Below, piece after piece: positions 60,461 to 64,000 of a DNA stretch of 64,000 nt. The stretch spans positions 19,562,504-19,626,503 of the forward strand of contig CM040442.1 in the NCBI GenBank assembly GCA_022749755.1, written 5' to 3'. The stretch comes from Azadirachta indica. Lineage: Eukaryota > Streptophyta > Magnoliopsida > Sapindales > Meliaceae. The notes under the pieces were generated by a model that saw nothing but the letters and a program-made list of their open reading frames with translations, was not told where the DNA came from and did not search any database. Every line of letters starts with the position of its first letter. Position 1 is the first letter of the stretch. Both the position numbers and the translations under genes were made by a program.

Positions 60461-62560
60461 TTCTTCTTTCTCTGTTGCTTCAACCTGCAGAATATTTTAG
60501 GTTTTTTCCCTCGCACAATCAGCTCTCTTCTGTTTTACTTAAAGATTGAGGCAAAAGACAGGGCGACACCCAAGTAACATAAATAAGGCGAACTCTAACC
60601 TTGGTTGGCAGGAGCAAGAATACCATTAAAGAATTATTTACAGATTTTTTTTTTTTTTTTTTTTGGGTATTATTACCATTATAATGTTATTCACAGATCT
60701 GGTTCTGTTTTTGGGTATTATTACCATTATAATTTATGATCCCATAATTAGTGAGTTATTTAAAAATTTTCTTCACAAAAAATTAGTAAGTTGAACATCA
60801 AGCTAACAATAGCGTACATATTAAACGTAGGGATAATAACAGTTTCGTCCCTGACTGTGGGTGAAATAACAAATTAACAGAGTTTTTCGATGACGTGTCA
60901 TCGCACATACCACTACCACAACTGCCTACCGCAGCCACTACCGTGGACTAAATTGTTAAATTAAGAAACTTATCACCTAATTTAGTTTTTTTTTTAAAGT
61001 TTACACATGAAAATGTTATTACCCATTAATTTTATGTACATTATGATTTATATTTATTTAATATCATAAATATATTGTTATATATCAGTAATATAGAAAA
61101 AAATTCATTTTTAAAATGCTACTGGGATTTATACTATAATATAGAAATTTCTGAATATCAAAATATATTTCCATAAATTTAATTCTAAAAATTACGTGAT
61201 TAATAGTTCATTGATTGATTAAATTAGTGAATATTTTAAAATAGTACATGTGATTAAATTTCACATTACAATTTTGAAAATAATAATAATAATAATTTAC
61301 ATTTTATATAATTAACAAATTATTCTAAAAATTAATCCTTAAAAAAAAAAAATTTTCCATATTAAAATTGTCATTATACTAATATAATGCTAGCAAAGTA
61401 GAAGAACATTCCTCGAAACACGTGCGCCGTACCACGAAAGCAACATAAAGTCACCGTTCACGTCACGCACGCGTGTGCACTAGAATAGAATAGATAGAGC
61501 ATAGCATGATCATCCGATAATCGGCTTTTAATTCGCAATACGATGATGATTCCCGAATTTCATCCGACGGTAAAGATTTTCTGAAAACGTATTAAATCCG
61601 CAATCACTTCCGTTGTCTCCATGTCAGATCACAACAGATTTGGGCCTGTTGGCAGTAACTTAGGTCCACCAGAAATGTTATGATGTGGGATCTCTTGGCG
61701 ATGTGGGATCTCTTTTTAAACTTTTGGTACTTTCCAACCGTTTGATCAAATCTCAGTTGCTGGGCCTTTTGATTGAGGAGTCCACAATGATTGGATGACA
61801 CTTACTGCATGAAATTCGGTAGAAGTAAAGTTTGAAATTTATAATTTTTTAATCCTATATTAAATTTCATTATCCGTGTTTTTCTTTTTTAAAAAAAAAA
61901 AAAAACTGACACTTGATAATTTTCTAAGTTCCAATTTTAGTTAACTTGGGTATTCTTGTATATATATGATACATGTCTTTTACAATTAAAAATATAAATG
62001 AGATTAAAAAAAAATAGTTTTCTAGCATATAAGTTTCACATATAAAATTTAAAATATTTTTAATATTTATAATTACAATATTAAACATATTATATTAAAA
62101 TATTTTAGATTCTTCCATGACAGATTACAAATTAAAAAATTGTGACGTAAATAGTACTTATAGTTATTATAATGGATATTTTTACATATCTCCTTTAAAA
62201 TTTATAAAAATCACAGTTAAATAGAATGTTTGTAAAAATTTACAGGATTCTCTTGCAATGAACTTAGTTGTTTGACTGTAAGTTGACCAATCAAAAAGGT
62301 TAAAAATTGTAAAATACTCTTAACATAAAAAAGTTTTAATAATCAAATATTTACTTACTCTTATTTTTAATATCATTTATAATCATAATAATAATAATAA
62401 AAAAACTCCATAATTACCCAACATTATATTTTTCCCTTTCCTTATCTAACATCATTATTAGCAAGCTAAACCACAGCAGCCATTAACCTACCAAGCACCA
62501 TTACTAGCAAGGCAAACAAGCAAAACCCAACAACAGTCACCCTATCAATCATGCCAAAAA
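60461..62560. other. Copy B: AT-rich intergenic DNA
   Basis: Counterpart of 25159-27240. A 7-bp deletion occurs near 60596, acgc and agaat duplications near 61467-61490, and the gatgtgggatctctt pair starts at 61682. The 45-bp direct repeat is near 60640-60733. Confidence 0.6.
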
Positions 62561-63290
62561 GCGATTGCCTTTGACCAAAATTCAGCTATGGAAGAATGGG
62601 TTGATCCTAATAAGGGAGTTGGCTGTCACATGTTGCCATCTCGGAAGCGGAACAGCCAAAAGCACAAGAGCACAAGAATGCGCAACACATAGAACAAGCA
62701 TGCACAAGTTTTGAACACACCTACTTGTTTAATCGAGAGCGCTTATTCGTGAATGAACAGTGCCCACATGATCAGTGAACTGAAAGCAGAATGGGTGAGA
62801 TGGAAGGCGCGTAGGCTTGAACAGGGCATGTCGAGAGCATGCCCGACTTCCTACCACAACAACCGAGGTTAAGCATGACAGCAATCCTTGAAAGCAACCA
62901 TCTTAAGCATCATTTGGGCTAAGCACACCAACCACAAGGGAGAAGCAAGCTGAACAGTACATGAGGTAGCTTAAAAATCAAGCATGGCTTCCTAGACTTA
63001 TGATCCAATAGGTCCAAATTATAAATAGTGGTGGTAGGTAAGATATTTATGTATTTTATGTAAATATTTGTACATACATTTATCTTACCCATTAATAATG
63101 CTTTGTATAATTAAATCATGGCCCTCCATTTGTAAATATATATTGTATAATGTTGTGTAAATGAAAGAAGTAGAACTCATTTTTCTCTTCCAAATTGAAG
63201 CATCTCACATCTCTTTCTTCTCTATTTTTGCTCCCATTTTGAGCACAAAATCAACACATCTCACTGCCATATTTTACGCACACCTGAACA
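62561..63290 (+). mobile_element. Copy B: possible solo LTR or LTR fragment
   Basis: Counterpart of 27250-27990 with the TATAAATA box at 63020-63027. Same limited evidence. Confidence 0.3.
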
Positions 63291-64000
63291 AAAATTGATA
63301 TTGGGTTAAAAAGGACTTATTTAGATAGTGCACAGCTGCTAGTCTAAGCGCCGCATGTAATCGTAATTTCGTCAAATTTCTAACACGTGAGTTGGCAAAG
63401 CTGAAGAACAGGTTGGTGCTATTGATGTGTTGGTGGACTCGAAGAAGGCTACAGTGAGTGCTGGCAAATTTGGGAAAGATGATGCGACTGTGATGGCAAA
63501 CTGGGAAAGTTTGCGAGTGGGATGTTATATATAAAATAAATAAATTAGGGTTTATAGTTTACAGTTTATTTATATTTATATTTTATATCTAAAATATAAA
63601 AATATGTAAATAAAATTAAAATAAGTTTGAAAAGTAAAAAATTAATATAATTTTATAATATTACCCTTCTTCTAATAGTCAATTGACAGTCAAACAAATA
63701 GCATAATGCCTGGAATTCAAGGATCTGTTTCCCCACTTTAAAGTACAACTACAAACAAAAAGTTAATTTGGTTAATTACGTAAATATTTATTTATTTGAT
63801 AAATAATTATAAAAGTTCTATAGTTCTCATTTTAGTCAAATAAGTCCTTTAAAAAGTTTATAATTTTTTAATATAATCAATTAACTCCTTCTTATAATCA
63901 TATTATTTACAAATTTTCAATTTAATCGATTTTAGAATTTTTAATTCATTTTCTTAATATAAAATTTGCTAAAATAATCAAAAAAAAACTACTAACATAA
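63291..64000. other. Copy B: AT-rich end of window
   Basis: Counterpart of about 27990-28701, including the short coding-like fragment near 63385-63535, which is frameshifted here by loss of one G. No gene supported. Confidence 0.55.

Larger units (their letters stand above)
34478..64000 (+). repeat. Copy B of the >28.7 kb direct duplication
   Basis: This is the second copy of 1-28701 and is truncated by the window end. The equivalent of 28702-34477 would lie beyond 64000 if the array is tandem. Differences from copy A are mostly one- to three-base length changes in A/T runs and short tandem units. There are scattered substitutions, plus a 31-bp block at 36079-36109 and a 746-bp block at 45928-46673 that are absent from copy A. 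Frameshifts break the metalloproteinase, the CAF1 gene and the Copia reverse transcriptase relic relative to copy A. The homopolymer bias is what an under-polished long-read consensus would show, but true decay is also possible. Confidence 0.97.

Overview
The window looks like nuclear DNA of a flowering plant, probably a eudicot. It is AT-rich, has GT-AG introns, carries long spans of decayed Copia and Gypsy LTR retrotransposons, and its few intact genes (a plant-type matrix metalloproteinase and an intronless CAF1 deadenylase) have typical plant architecture. There is no sign of operons, bacterial ribosome binding sites or CRISPR arrays.

The dominant feature is scale. Bases 1-28701 (copy A) and 34478-64000 (copy B) are the same segment in the same orientation, separated by 5.8 kb of single-copy DNA (28702-34477). 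If this is a true tandem array, the period is about 34.5 kb and the second unit runs past the window end. The copies differ by many homopolymer and short tandem-unit length changes, a few substitutions and two larger indels: a 746-bp block present only in copy B and a 31-bp block present only in copy B. The pattern fits either a recent tandem segmental duplication or two haplotypes placed end to end by an assembler. The sequence alone cannot decide between these.

Order within each unit: (1) AT-rich DNA with a diverged direct repeat upstream of a matrix metalloproteinase gene (+); (2) a heavily mutated Copia element (+) with LTR-like 5' part, primer-binding site, gag, integrase and reverse transcriptase relics; (3) a second, internally deleted Copia element with an inverted piece of Copia pol attached; (4) a broken minus-strand multi-exon gene with acidic repeats and hydrophobic segments; (5) a Tat-like Gypsy relic on the minus strand, with an intron-containing coiled-coil accessory ORF on the opposite strand and a degenerate 72-78 bp repeat array between that ORF and pol; (6) CAF1 deadenylase (+); (7) an adenine phosphoribosyltransferase-like gene (-) that has lost a conserved segment and correct splice phase at two junctions; (8) a possible solo LTR and a short coding fragment. 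The spacer holds a 36-bp tandem repeat and the C-terminal end of a CHX-type cation/H+ antiporter as a pseudogene.

The metalloproteinase and CAF1 are intact in copy A and frameshifted in copy B. Conversely, copy B keeps a Copia fragment that copy A has lost. Neither copy is therefore a simple ancestor of the other. I found no coherent undescribed biological system. The most interesting points are the large duplication itself, the altered APRT, and the retroelement chimeras.
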